Shown piece after piece: positions 11,290 to 23,965 of a stretch of DNA of 64,000 nucleotides. The stretch lies in NCBI GenBank assembly GCA_037176705.1, contig CM073886.1:91175501-91239500 (forward strand), read 5' to 3'. The notes under the pieces are model-generated. The model was not told the DNA's origin and did no database searches. It was given only the letters and a program-made list of their open reading frames with translations. This DNA comes from Molossus alvarezi (taxonomy: Eukaryota > Chordata > Mammalia > Chiroptera > Molossidae). The position numbers and the translations under genes were made by a program. How positions within the stretch are numbered: the stretch's first letter is position 1; each line of letters opens with the position of its first letter.

Positions 11290-12424
11290 AAAAAAGAAAC
11301 ATCTATTTAGCTACCTGAATGACTACAACTACATTTTCATCTAGATTTCCCAATACTATAATATGTTAATTTTCAGAAAGAGATAATAATTTCTTTTATG
11401 AAGCATCTGTGACCCCCCAAATTGATCTATCAATTCCTTTCATTTTCAACCTAGAAAACAAGGTTCTTCATTCCATTAGAATTCTTTCCACAATATGCAG
11501 TACACCAAAACATTTACATAGCATTAAATTTTACTAGGAAGGAGGGTGATTTCTGGATACTGCCAATCTCTCCTGGGAATTGTGTCATTAATGGAATCTG
11601 TTCAAGACTAAACTTGCAAATAAAACACCTTAACACTAACACTATACACACACACACGCATGCATACACACACACACACGTGTGTGTATATATATGTGTG
11701 TGTGTAGACACACACATATATTTATATATACATGATTTAATTAGAGTTGAGATGTTACTATGAATACTCTCATACATGTAGCAAAACTTTGATTCTATTC
11801 TCTCTTGCATAGAAACTATCTTTAACTTTTCCATTGTGGTGTATTTGGAAGTGCATATAAGGCTCTCTATTTCCTAAGTAGTGATCTTTTCAGAATCACA
11901 GAATAAAACAGCAGAGGTGTTAAAAATCTTAGCAAGCCTGAGTTCTTGTTGAACAAGTAAAGCTAATGTCTGACAATAATATTTACTTTCTTCCTTTTTA
12001 TTGACATATACAACTGACAACAAACTGGCCAGGGTTTTCCAAGAATTACCGATAAAAATACAGATTCATCAGAGAATCCCTATACAACACCTTGAAAGAC
12101 TAAACTTCATAATATGTTTAAACATTAACAGATATTGTTCTCATGTAAATAACCCCTTTAAAGTAAACCATTACAAAGGCATTTGCAGACTGAGGAAGAA
12201 CTGGGATTTGAAAAACTAAACTAGAACTCATAACCTGTAATAAATGCTAAGGAGTTGTAGATTTAATTCTGTTGGCTGTTGGGAGCCTTTAAAAAAATAT
12301 GAGCAAGAGGGATTAATATGAACAGATAGTGTTTTAGGAAAATCACTCCATCAACACAGTAGAGGCCAGAGTGAAAACTGAAAGAGGGGAAACCAATTAT
12401 ATTACAATCTTATAAGCCAGATTT
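11290..12424. other. Intronic sequence with a CA/TG/TA microsatellite
   Basis: Mostly unrecognised AT-rich DNA. Bases 11641-11735 are alternating purine-pyrimidine (CA)n-(TG)n-(TA)n. Confidence 0.6.
11641..11735. repeat. Compound CA/GT/TA microsatellite with palindrome
   Basis: It contains ACACACACGTGTGTGT (11672-11687), a perfect palindrome, flanked by further CA, TG and TA runs. Confidence 0.9.
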
Positions 12425-12645
12425 CTGTAGAGGACAATATAGTAAATATTTAGGCTTTGTAGGCCACATGGTCAAGATCATAACCACTCAACTCTGCCCC
12501 CATGGTGTAAAAACATCAATAGACAAAATGCAAACCAACGAGCTTAGCTATGTCCAACTGAAACTTTCAAAAACAGGTGATTCAAAACACAGGGACAGGA
12601 TGGATTTGGTCTATAGACTGCAGTTCGCCAACCCCTGTTCTAGGT
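12425..12645 (+). mobile_element. hAT-Charlie group MITE remnant (MER5/MER33-like)
   Basis: The order 'atagtaaatatttaggcttt', 'gtaggccacatggtc', 'ccactcaactctgcc' and 'gttcgccaacccctgttct' is typical of this old mammalian DNA transposon group. The exact family is from memory. Confidence 0.75.
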
Positions 12646-13039
12646 CAAAAATAAAAACCAGAATTTGGCAACTACAGAGATGATAAATGTGTAAAGAAAT
12701 TGATCTTAAATATTCAAGCAAAAGATCTGGTCAGTTTGGTGAATGACTGGATGTAGAGGTAGACTTACAGAAGAAATAAGAGTCTAGAATGACTTCCAAA
12801 TTTTTAGCATGGGCAACTAGGTGGGTAAGAACATAGGCCCTGAGAGAGGGCTAGGATGGGGAGTAATTTTGGTAAGAATGATGGTAATTTCTGTTTTGGA
12901 CATGTTGAATCTGAAGCTCCTGTAGGACATCTAATTGAGATAGTTTGAAAGTGAGGGGATGTAATAAAGCTGAAACAGGAAAGTTCGGCATGCTTCTCCA
13001 TCTCCCCACTTTGTCACATACCACATCCGGTCAATTTTT

Positions 13040-13330
13040 CCTTATAAAACTCTCAAATTCTTTTCCTTCATCCCAGTACCTTGGTTAGCCCTTTATCACC
13101 TGGGCATCAAGCCTTGGGCCCTCTTATATACTATCTACACTATGGCCAAAGGAACCATTCTAAAATGTAAATCTGATCACACTCCCCACCTCACTCCAGG
13201 CTTAAAACTCTTAAATGGCTCTCCAACAATGCATACTGCCTTTATGATCTGACTTCTACTTGCTGTCGACAAGTAATAACAAGCCATCATAGTAGGTCTC
13301 TTTTGCCTTTATATAGTACATACTGTTACC
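13040..13330 (+). mobile_element. L2-like LINE fragment
   Basis: 'ctgatcacactccccacctc', 'ttaaatggctctccaa' and 'tttatgatctgacttctac' follow the usual L2 pattern in sense orientation. Confidence 0.55.
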
Positions 13331-13334
13331 CTCA

Positions 13335-14265
13335 ACTAAAAAAACCCTGCTTCAGAGAAAAACTTGTAGAAACTATGCCAAAATATTAACAGCTCTATAT
13401 AGTCTGTGAAAACGTTTCCCCTTTTTACCTGTTTTCTAAAATGTCCTTAATGAATACATACTACTTTTTCTTAATGAGAAGAGAGACAGTTAAAATACTC
13501 GCATACAAGAACAACAAACTCCTTTTTCTGCCAACTCCTCTGATAAGTTCTTGGGAAGTTTTCGTCCTCATATCTGTTATCCCATGAGGACACCTCTTGG
13601 GTGCAGCAGCCATTCGTCCCATGTCTGGCTCCTACTGCTGGTCCTCCTGAGCACTGTGCAAAGCTCAGTTCTCTGCCTGACACACCTAGCCACTTGCTCC
13701 CACCACAATGACTCCCAGACACACAGCTGGAGAGTCGGCTCTGAAGAAGGCAAGCCTGAAGGGCTATGTCCCTGGCAGGGAGCTCATCTGCAGTAGTTTC
13801 CTCCCAAAGAGGGCGCTGAGAGATTAGGTCTAAGGGAGGACATAATTTGCAGTCTTCTGGCTACAGATGGTCTTCCTCAGGCAGTTAGCATGCTCCTTAG
13901 AAGAAGCGGCAGAAATCCGCTCCGATTCTATCCTCTTTGGGCACTCAATCAGTTGCCGTTTCTTCATTCACAACCAACTTTCCCCATCGTCTCTTTTCTA
14001 TTTCGTTTTAAATGCTTTTATCTCTTCCTGTATAACTGCCCCAGATTCCTAACTATCTTTTTGCCTCCAATCTTCCTCCACTCTAATCCATCTTATTAAT
14101 GGGGTACTCACAAACCGTAAATAGACCTCTGAAGAAAACTTAAAGCAGTTTACCTCAGGATCTCCACACTCCACCTCAACGGTTCCTTTCCCAGTATTTG
14201 CCTATGGAGACAGTTGGGCCTTTTCCAGTTTCCTTGTGTTTTTTGGTTTCTGGGTGCTTTTTCAA
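13335..14265. other. Intronic sequence, mostly unrecognised
   Basis: Moderately GC-rich at 13560-13930, with short overlapping ORFs on both strands that resemble no protein I know. Possibly an old repeat or pseudogene remnant. Confidence 0.4.
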
Positions 14266-14269
14266 ATCC

Positions 14270-14520
14270 TTTTCAAAAAGCAATAACCTTCTTCTGCTTG
14301 TCTTTATCCTACTCAGTTTTGAAGGCCTACCTTAAATGCTGCCTACTCTGTTAAGCTTTCCTGTTCACAAGTCAACTTGAATTCCTTGAACACGGCCGAT
14401 GTCGTACATACTTGCTCCTCACTACTGTCCCCCGTCCCATCCCATGCTTCCTTATCCTACAGCTTTGATACCTTCATTTTCTTCATTCCTGGAATCTTCA
14501 GAGGCCCCAAAATTCAATGT
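14270..14520 (+). mobile_element. L2-like LINE fragment
   Basis: 'cctaccttaaatgctgccta' followed by 'gttaagctttcctg' and C-rich sequence resembles the L2 3' part. Weak. Confidence 0.4.
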
Positions 14521-14789
14521 GTAGCAGGTGAATACAGAATGAATGTTTTTTCTGAAAACAATTATGTTAAGAACCAAGACTTTGTCCTCATGGTTTTGTG
14601 TACCTAATCTATTTAGGGGCCCTGAAACTAGTTAATAGATACAAATACTTATTCACTCACATAATAAAGATTTCTTGAATAACTAATATTTGTCAGGCAC
14701 AGAGATTAGGAATTCAGAGAGGACTGAATTAAAATTATAAAAATGGTCTGTGACATAAGAAAAAAATGTGTATTTGGTCTATGCACTTG

Positions 14790-15660
14790 GTTCCTGACAC
14801 AGAGTTCCTAAAACCCTAGTAATTTCTTGAGTTTGGGGTGATAGGAGTGTCTTATACATATCTCCTAAATTCTTTGGAATTTCCTGGGTGATAGAAGTAT
14901 ATTTTGTTCTAATGAGGTGACTCTTGGTGGGCTAACTAGACAGCTTCAGGATGGGGCTGGTCACCAGAGAGACTAAGTCATCAAGAGAAGCTTGGAACTT
15001 CCAGGCCCTCCCCTCATTCTCTGTTGAGGTAGGAGGAGCTGGATTGAGTTACTAATCAATCATGATTATGTAATGAAGTCTCCATGGAAATCCCTAAACT
15101 ATGGGGTGTGAAGAGCTTCTGGGTGGGTGTATCATCCACGTGCTGGGTGGCACACCATGAACTCCACGGGGTCAGGAGCTCCTGTGCTTGGCACCCTTGC
15201 AGATCTCATGCTTTGTGCCTCGTCATCTGGCTATTCTTTTGTATCCCTTACAAATTCTTTTATAATAAACCAGTAAACAATATTTCTGTGAGTTCTTGCA
15301 CTGTTATGGTAAATTATCGAAACTGAGAACGGGATTGTGGGAATCCCAGATTTGTAGCCAAGTTGGATAGAAGTGTGGGTAACCTGGGAACCCACTACAT
15401 ACTTGCAATTGGTATCTGAAGTGAGGGGGCAGTCTTGTGGGACTTCGGGGTAAAAAAGCTCCAGTATGAGGAAGTAGGGGATCGGGCAGGGGACAGAAGT
15501 TAGGAAGTAAATTATGCATGAAACCTATGGAGTGTGGGCTAACTCCAGGTAGTAGCTATTAGAATTAAATTCAGTTGTAGAACTCTAGTTGGTGTCCATG
15601 GAAGATGGCTTGGTTTAGAAATCCCACACATTTGGTGTCAGAAGTGTTGTGAGTAGACAA
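14790..15660 (+). mobile_element. Old ERVL-type LTR with primer-binding site
   Basis: An LTR-like block with a polyadenylation signal (AATAAA in TATAATAAACCAG, about 15262-15274). It ends CCCACACA at 15630 and is followed at 15633 by TGGTGTCAGAAGTG, which looks like a tRNA-Leu primer-binding site as in ERVL elements. No retroviral coding sequence follows. The left boundary is approximate and the family name is not recalled. Confidence 0.55.
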
Positions 15661-18508
15661 ATAATTTTTTTTCTTTTATGGTACAACCTCTTATTGTTTT
15701 GAAAGATTCTTTTTCTATTAAAGAGATAGACTAGACAGCTTCTCAGTTCTTAAGTCAAGATTTCATAGTATTTCATTATTTTTCATAAATACCCTAAGCA
15801 CATATGACCACATTCAAACTTGAGTATAAAAATCATTCTAAATCCAAACATAAACAATTTTACAAATTTGGTTAATTTAGATTACCATACTTCTGTTCCT
15901 TTCCTTGAGGCAAAAAAGACAAGAGCTTACTCGGTTATTTTGAGACTCAAAGTTATAAACGTCAGCTTTAATACTTATGGGGAAATGGGCTTTCCAGAGC
16001 ACTTGCAAGTTAAGAGACAGAGGACACCTGGGTATTAACTCTGTTTTCTCCCTCTGGATGAGACAGTGTCCTTGCTGACGCTGAGTTGGGTTTAAGAACC
16101 AGAAAAGTCTAGAAATTATAAACATTCCCTTAAAAGGAAGCCCACAGATTTTCAGTTCACATTCTTCTGGAATAGTTATAAAAATTGAATAGCCCACAGA
16201 TTGTTACTTCTTTTAGAACAGTGAATGCAAAAGGGTGACATGGCAAGAAATGAACTTTCCTGATTCAGGGACCCTATCTTGTATGTATATTGTTATTAGC
16301 AACTGCTGATCCCTATTAGGGGCCACGGTGGCGAAGAGAAGCTATGCTGAGATATATATTGCATCTGCATCTGCCCTGACTTTACTTTTGATAAGATACT
16401 GGATGTTTGGTTAATGCAACTGGGAACTAAAGCTAAAAGGCACACGTGTATGTATGGATATTTATATGTTCTCCTCTTGTCAATCTGTCACACATGCAAA
16501 ACACTGTACCTCACTTGGAGAAAAACTAAGATAGCAGAGGCAATCTAAACACTTTAAAGCTAATTACTAAAGACTAAGTAAATTATGAGATCAATACTAT
16601 TTGTGGAGAATCTCATTTGATTAATCGAAGAGAGTCACTCTTAAAGAAAATTCTTGATTGGGAAGCAATATGTAGATAATTCAAGAATCTCCAGGAAAAA
16701 TGCAGTGTGTAAGGTGCTTTTAATTTAAGAGATACTTCAACAATTTAGAGATGATACCTCAAAATACAGAAAGGTTACAAGTGCCTTCCAAAGAAAATAC
16801 CGTTAAAAGTTTTCAATTTCAAAAATACCTAGAAAGGAAAGGGGATTCTAAACCAGCAACTACTCCAGATTTCTTATTTTAGAACAAGCTCAGCAATATT
16901 ACACACTAAATTAGTGACCTGTAAAGGTGAAGTAAAAAAGATCCCTGTGAGCTGTTTGTGTTCTGTTTTTTTGTTTGCTTTTTAAATACAAAATGGAAAA
17001 AAAAAGAGCAGCAAAGGGGATTTCATTATGCCTGGACTTCTTGTTGGCTTAAGGACAAGCCATTTTACTATATAATAAAAAACAAAACTAATCCTAAATA
17101 TTAAATACCACCTCCACTGAAATCCTTCTGGCTGCCTTATGACAGAGACTGATTTATCTTCTCGTGAGTTCTGGCACCAAATTTGGCACTTTAATAGCCA
17201 AAGTAAGTAACGGAGTCACATTAAAAACTTATCAGTGTACAAAGTTCTTTTTAACAGTAAGCTGTTGAAGATTTTGACATCCTTAGTCCCAACCTCCAAA
17301 ACTAAAAATGTAGTTACATACGATAAAGATAATAACAGTGCCATTTCACACCAAAGGTGCTAGAATGCCTGTCTGAAATAAAGTGAGCCTCTCCTCTATC
17401 CACTTTTAGGCAAAAAAAAAACCTTTGTAAACCTTAAAAGCTAAACCTCATTCCAGAAATGCAGAAAGAGGGCTAATTTTCTGATGGTTTCCCATGAGTA
17501 CCTGGAAAAGTCTTAAGCTTGAATGACTTGCGAACCACAGTTACTCACATCCACAAATGGCCTACTGCAGACATGAGTATTTGTTTGTAACATTTGGTGG
17601 TTATGAAGTGGCAAGCACAAAAGCCATCCTTCTGAAACTTTCCCTGGTGTATGGAAAATCTTAGTTTCTCATTTATGTAAACCAGTCCTGTAACTCAGAT
17701 AAATACAACTTTTTTAGAATAGAAACATTACAGCAGCCTTGCTTTTCCTCAGCTAAACTTAGAGCTTTCAATGATGGGCATATTTTCTGGGTTCCACCTT
17801 CTGCAAACAAATTTAAAAGTACTGAAAAGCAACCAAAGCTTTACATCACAGAATAACAGATTTAGGAAGAAGACCGGAGAAATGTTACAAATAGTACTAT
17901 TACCCTGGTGGGTGATTTAAACAGTAAGATTTATTGTCTACTCTAGTCTAAATTTTAAACCATGGATTTTGTCAAAGGTTAGTACTAACTCACATCAAAT
18001 TAAACTTGATATGAATGGGCCAACTCACTCCTAACCACATACTAAAAGTAGGAAAATGATTTGCCTTTTTTTTTTTAAAGGTCACATGCCTGGGACCTCA
18101 GCAAACAGCATTATTATTAAAGGGAAAAACTCCATGTGGTTCCAAGAATGGCAAAAACATCTTCACAGAGGAAACTCTTGATTAGTGATTGAATGAGAGT
18201 AAAAACAACAGTTAAGTGAAATCTAAAAATAGAACATTATCACATAAGGTTCTGAAAAGTCAGGCAAACAATCAGTGCTATTTGTGCCTGACTTCTTGAA
18301 ATTCACCTCTTCTCTTCTTGTTCATTGTCTTCTAGAGCCACCAGTGAACATCAGGTCAACTCAAAATTGTAGGACTTAAAAACACTTTGAAAAAGTAGGG
18401 CCTCAGCAATATCTGAACTTAACTGCAAGCCATTTGCTAAAGGTTCAATATATATCATTATTATTTATAAATTAATACTAATAAGTCTCAGCCAAGTGCC
18501 TTCAGTGT
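15661..18508. other. Intronic sequence, nothing recognised
   Basis: About 2.8 kb of AT-rich DNA without recognisable interspersed repeats. A 106-codon ORF (15877-16197, minus) lacks protein-like features. Confidence 0.5.
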
Positions 18509-19472
18509 GATCATTAAATACTTTTTAATTAAAAAATTTTTTTAAACTTTGTTGAATGTATCACAGATGGCCCCCACTTTTTTCCCCTTTGATCCCCTCC
18601 TCCCCAATCCTGCCCCATTCCTGCCTTCCCCATACTATTGTCTGTGTCCATTGGTTATACATATATGCATAGAAATTCTTTGGTTTATCTCATCCTGCCC
18701 TCCCTCCCCACTTCCCTTTGAGGTTCATCAGTCTAACAACCAATTTGTACTTCTTAGTTCCTTCATCTTTTTCACCCATCCCCCAAGCCCCTGCCCATCA
18801 GCAAGCAACAAAAAGTCCTCTGTATCTATGAGTCTGTTTCTGTTCTGCTTGCTCATTTTGTTTGTAGATTCATTGTTGATAGATATGTATTACTTGCCAT
18901 TTTATTGTTCATATTTTTTGTTCTTCTCTCTTTCAAGACCCTTCAACATTTCATGTAATGCTGGTTTCGTGGTGATGAACTCCTTTAGCTTTCTCTTGTC
19001 TGGGAAACTCTTGATATGTCCATTGATTCTAAATAATAGCTTTTCAGGATAGAGTAATCTTGGTTGTAGGTCATTGCTATTCATCACTTTGAATATCTCT
19101 TGCCACTTCTTTCTGGCCTGCAAAGTTTCTTTTAAGAAACCAGCTGACAGTTTTGTGGGAACTCCTTTGTGGGTAACAAACTGCTTTTCTCTTGCTGCTT
19201 ATAAGATTCTCTATTTGTCTTTAACCTTTGGCATTTTCATGATGATGTGTCTTGCTGTGGACCTCTTCGGGCTCATCTTTTTTGGGTTCTCTGTGCTTCC
19301 TGGACTTCTTTGTCTGTTTCCTTCACCAAGTTAGGAAAGTTTTCTGTCATTATTGTTTCAAATAGGTTTTCGATTTCTTGTTCTCTCTCTTCGCCTTCTG
19401 GCACCCCTATGATGCAAATATTGGCACGCTTGAAGTTGTCCTAGAGGCTCCTTATACTATCCTCATTTTTTT

Positions 19473-19533
19473 TTTATCCTCACCTGAGGACATTTTCCCA
19501 TTTTCTGTTCAGATAGAGTGGGAGGGAGCGAGA

Positions 19534-19589
<56 letters not shown>

Positions 19590-19739
19590 TCGACATGAAA
19601 GGGACACATCGAGTGGCTGCCACCTGCACAACCCAACCAGGGCCGGGGACAAACTGCAACATAGGCACGCGGGAACTGAACCTGGGTCTCTCTGGACCGC
19701 AGGCTGATGCTCCAACTGCTGAGCCAAACTGGCCAGGGC
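19473..19739 (-). mobile_element. VES-type SINE, long-tail type (in HAL1-like element)
   Basis: A tRNA-derived head reads out of the right end (TGGCCAGTTTGGCTCAGCAG on the minus strand) and the tail lies at the left. A 17-bp TSD ACTATCCTCATTTTTTT is at 19456-19472 and 19740-19756. It contains an expanded (GA)n run at about 19537-19584. It must be younger than the HAL1-like element it interrupts. Confidence 0.93.
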
Positions 19740-19875
19740 ACTATCCTCATTTTTTTGGATTCTTTTTTCTTTTTGCTGTTCTGATTGGGTGTTTTTGGCT
19801 TCCTTATATTCCAAATCAATGGTGTGCTGCATGGCTTTAACTACTCTACTATTGATTCTCTGTAAATTATTCTTT

Positions 19876-20132
19876 TTTTTTTTTTTTTTTATCCTCACCC
19901 GAGGACATTTTTCCATTTTTTGTTCAGGTAGAGTGGGAGGTAGAGAGAGGAACAGAGAGAGAGAGAGAAAAACATTGACATGAAAGGAACACATCGAGTG
20001 GCTGCCACCCGCACAACCGACCAGGGCCGGGGACAAACTGCAACCGAGGTACGCGCCCTTAGCGGGAACCGAACCCGGGTCTCTCAGGACCGCAGGCCGA
20101 CGCTCTAACCGCTGAGCCAAACCGGCCAGGGC
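19876..20132 (-). mobile_element. VES-type SINE, young, long-tail type
   Basis: A 15-bp TSD TGTAAATTATTCTTT is at 19861-19875 and 20133-20147. The element is nearly identical to the copies at 382 and 47778. A box TGGCTCAGCGGTTAGAGCG and B box GGGTTCGGTTCCCGC are intact. Confidence 0.95.
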
Positions 20133-21771
20133 TGTAAATTATTCTTTATTTCAGTTAGTGCATCCTTCATGTTCTTGGTGTTCTAAGTTCCTCAGAGTTC
20201 TCACTAAGTTCCTTGAGTATCCTTATAACCAGTTTTTGAACTCTGCATCTGACTGATTGCTTATCTCCATTTTATTTAGTTCTTTTCCTGGAGTTTTGTT
20301 CTGTTCTTTCATTTGGGACATGTTTCTTTGTCTCCTCATTTTGGCTGCTTCCCTGTGTTTGTTTCTATGTATTAGGTAGAGTTGCTATGTCTCCCAGGCT
20401 CCCTAGGATGGCCTATTGTAGTAGGTGTCCTGTAGGATCCAGTGGCACAGCCTCCCTGATCATCCAGCTGGGCCCTCGAGGTGCACCGCTAGAGTGGATT
20501 GTACACCCTTCTGTTGTAATTGAGTCTTGATTGCGGTTGACACACCAATGGGAGGGATCTACTCAGGCTGATCAGCTGCAAGTACTGGCTGTGCCCACTA
20601 ACCACTGGCCTCTGACTCCCTTGGAGGACCAGCTGTGCAGGGGACACTACACAGAGCAAGACTTACTTCAGTAGGGTTCTGGTACCCACTGAGTCCACTC
20701 ATTGAGTGAGTCACTTGTGGAGGTGGTTGGGTGGTGGTGCTTCAACGTGTCCACTGGGTGTGCTGGCCCTGGGGCAAGGTCAGCCGCTGCCTGTGTTCTA
20801 TCTGGGGCCACTAGGCATAAGCTACAAAGTGATCTGCCGATGGCTGCTTCCTGTGCTGGGCTTGGAGGTGCCCAGGAAAAGCCAAGTTGTGAACCAAGGC
20901 TGGCTGCTTCTAGTGCTAGGCCTGGGGCCACTTAACAAGAGGTATGGGGCTTGCTGAAACCAGATGTTGCTTGTTTGAGAGATTTTAGGAAAATCTAAGC
21001 AGGATCCAAAACAGGCCAATCCTATGGTAAAGCCACTGGAGAAAGTATGGTTGGCCAGAAAGTTGGGTGGGGCAGAGCCTCAGGAAATCACCAGGGTGGG
21101 GCAAACAGTGTAAGCCAGGTTGCTGAAGTCCCAGATATGGTGCCAGTCTGCCACCCCAGGGAAGGGATCACCAAAGGAACAATGGCCTCAGCCAGCATGT
21201 CTGTTGGAGAAAAAGCTGCCTCTCCAGCCCTCGTCCCAAGGCCAAATAGTGCAATTCTTCCCTGTATGTCTCTGGTGCCTTTCAAGCTGCCTCCCCTCTG
21301 AGCTTACAGCAAGCAAGTCCAAGTAAGTCTATGTGCAGGGCCTTTAAGAGGGGCTACCTGGAGCTCCAGCAGCCTCAACCTCTCTCAGCCTCAATTCCTT
21401 CTGGTTTTTACAGCCAGAAGTTATGGGAACTTCTCTTCCTGGCACTGGACCCTAGAGCTGGGCACCTGGTGTGGGACAGGGACCCCTCACTCCTCAGGGA
21501 GGACCTTCCCAGCTGAGGTAGAGGTATCCTCCTGATTTTTATCTGCCACACATGGGTGTGGGACCAGCCCATCGGTGCCTCTGCCCCTCCTACCAGTCTC
21601 AATGTGGCTGCTTCTTTAATTTCGTAGTTGTAGGACTTACATTCAGCTAGATTTCAGGTGGTTCTGAAGGATGGCTGTTCTGTAGTTTAGTTGTAATTTT
21701 AATGTGGTTGTGGAAGGAGGTAATACCACATTTACCTACACTGCCATCTTGACCGGAAGTCACGATCATTA

Positions 21772-23700
21772 CATTCTTATTTGAATATAATATTCAAATA
21801 TCTGTTAAACTGGACGTGGGATAAAATTTGTAAACTAGTTTATTTCTTAATTAAATATTTACTTTTTGAGTTAAGCAATTTAATATTAATCTATTTTATC
21901 ATTAAAATTACACTAGGAAGTTTTAAATCTTTGGGCTTGACTGCTCACATTTCAACATCCCCCAAAATTAAGATAGGCTCACAAAGAAACAAGAGATATA
22001 GAAGCAATATATATCATGGCAAAACAAGTCTTGTTTCCTTTGGCAACAATATAGATAGAAGTCTCCCTCATAAAAATAAACAAGTAAAATATCCCCAATA
22101 ATATAAATATATCCTATAAAACAATGCTCCAGAGAAGTCTGGTTAATTTTGATAGAGGCTATAATTCCATAGACTTTTAGAGGAAAAAATCATTGGAAGA
22201 TACTGGATCTTCCAGACAATGTAAAAACATTAATATAGAATTTAAGTTATACCAAAGATTTGACCATCAATTCATGGCAAACTATTCCTTCTAATAGAAA
22301 TGAATCCATATTACCTGTATTTAACAAGATATCATAGAGAAATATACAGCTATTTCCACTGTTAATTTACATAACGGAAAGTGGAAAAGTTTGCTGTTTC
22401 CACATCCCAAGCCAAAGTATATAATTATTTTGGCCAAATGCTCAGCAATCTACAGTTTGAATGCATGAGATATCCTTAGCCAGGATTGCCTTGTTTTACG
22501 GTCGTGCATGTAATAGGAAGGAGGAACACAGAGTTAGCCTATAATCCTCCAAATATGTGATTCAGACTTTTACTATACATAGAAAATAACTGTTCATTTA
22601 TTTAGTAACTTTTTAAAAAGTAAATTTTCCAATTATAATGTTGGAAGATGTTTACTATTTAAAGACATTATGTTACTACATACTGAAGAAGTTGAGTGGA
22701 GATACCCTATTGTTAGAAAAATTACCAATATGTTCCTGAAAGCATAGTTTTTTTTATCAAATAAAATTTTACTTATAAATCTAAAACCATAAGAAAGTAC
22801 ACATGTATTATAATGTTCTCCATTTCTGTTCTGTTAATTCATATTTTAAAAGATGTATATCTGTACTCTTAAGAGGGGGACCTTTGCAGGCTCCAGAAAC
22901 CTTCAGTTATTTTGGAGGTGGGAGCCAGGGAACTCCCAGAATTGCAAACTCTTTTCCTGTTCTACAACTGAATCCAAGGACAATCTTTAGAAACAATTCT
23001 TGCTTCACCAAATATGAAACTTTCTTTTGGAGATGGCTCAGGGGAAAGGATTAAGAGCTTAGGTGTACACAAGTCAAACAGCATAGTTGTAAGCATATGA
23101 ATGGGAAACTTTTGGGCCCTAGGTATAGAATACATATGTGTCCTTGGCATTTACAAAGAAACACTTTAGTTTCAATCAAAACAAACAGCAGAAAATATAA
23201 GAAAGGCCATACATCAGTAAAAATAAAGTTAAGATAAATGCTTGGAAATCTCTTCCTTCTCCGTGTGACTGTGTCACTGAACTGAGCATTACCTTTTGGC
23301 CAGGCTGAGAAAAGTGATTATCATCTAGCCTAACTTAGAGTGAAAGGCGTTTCATAGAACTCCAAAAACCAAATTATAAACATGAGGTTAAAACAAAATA
23401 TGAAATTATTCCAGATTGCTGTAGGTTCCTAGCAAATTAAATCAAAGTTCCCTTGGTTAAAAAAAAAAAAGGCTCCTTTTGTGTATGAGGAGACATAATA
23501 TCAGAGCTTTATAGAAGAGTTCATTTAAAGTTCGAATCAGAAAACAGTAGAGTTTGTCGCTGGTTAAAAATATGACAATTATACTTATTACCTTTTTATG
23601 CAAACAGATATAATTCAATAAGTGATGAAAATTTTCAAAGAATTAATTTGGTTTTACTTGCTTTAGAATGTACAATTTGGATATTAATGATGCAACATAA
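21772..23700. other. Intronic sequence, nothing recognised
   Basis: AT-rich, no supported feature. Confidence 0.5.
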
Positions 23701-23717
23701 TTTCTTTCTTTCTTTTT

Positions 23718-23965
23718 TTTTTTTTTTAAATCCTCACCTGAGGACATTTTTGCATTTATCCTCAGATAGAGCAGGAGGGAGAGGAAGACAGAGAGAGAGA
23801 AGCATCGATGTGAGAGAGACACATGGAGTGGCTGCCACCTACATGACCCTAACCAGGGCCAGGGACAAACTGCAACGGAAGTACGTGCCCTTAGTGGGAA
23901 CTGAACCCGGGCCTCTCTGTTCCGTGGGCCAACGCTCTAACCACTGAGCCAAACCAGCCAAGACT
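23718..23965 (-). mobile_element. VES-type SINE, long-tail type
   Basis: The tail contains TCCTCACCTGAGGACATTTT; the head ends CACTGAGCCAAACCAGCCA. The TSD is an imprecise ATTTCTTT-like sequence on both sides. Confidence 0.9.

Larger units (their letters stand above)
18902..20339 (-). pseudogene. ORF1 relic of the HAL1-like element
   Basis: The last 73 codons are open: L-Q-P-R-L-L-Y-P-E-K-L-L-F-R-I, then I-K-S-F-P-D-K-R-K-L-K-E, then M-L-K-G-L-E. This is the ORF1p C-terminal domain. The N-terminal part starts M-R-R-Q-R-N-M-S-Q-M-K-E-Q, similar to the young L1. Two SINE insertions and scattered stops break it, so it is not coding now. Confidence 0.75.
18520..21763 (-). mobile_element. HAL1-like half-LINE (ORF1 without ORF2), nearly full length
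   Basis: A 3.2-kb minus-strand element including two nested SINEs. From 5' to 3': the start contains ACTTCCGGTCAAGATGGCAG (L1-type YY1-like start), then a GC-rich 5' UTR to about 20340, then an ORF1-like region from the ATG at 20337-20339 to a TAA at 18902-18904, then directly an L1-type 3' UTR and a degraded A-rich end. With the SINEs removed, ORF1 is about 293 codons long, the length of the young L1's ORF1, but its frame is broken. No ORF2 sequence is present. TSD-like GATCATTAAAT / GATCATTACAT flank it. This layout fits HAL1 elements; an L1 that lost ORF2 by deletion is the alternative. Confidence 0.8.

Noticed and set aside
11514..11834. 106-codon minus-strand ORF
   Set aside because: It runs through the CA/TG microsatellite and gives a Cys-Val/Thr-His simple repeat.
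13471..13796. Overlapping ORFs on both strands in a slightly GC-rich patch
   Set aside because: No protein family recognised and no fitting splice sites; probably an old repeat.
15877..16197. 106-codon minus-strand ORF as a gene
   Set aside because: No recognisable domain, no splice context and isolated in AT-rich intron; expected by chance.
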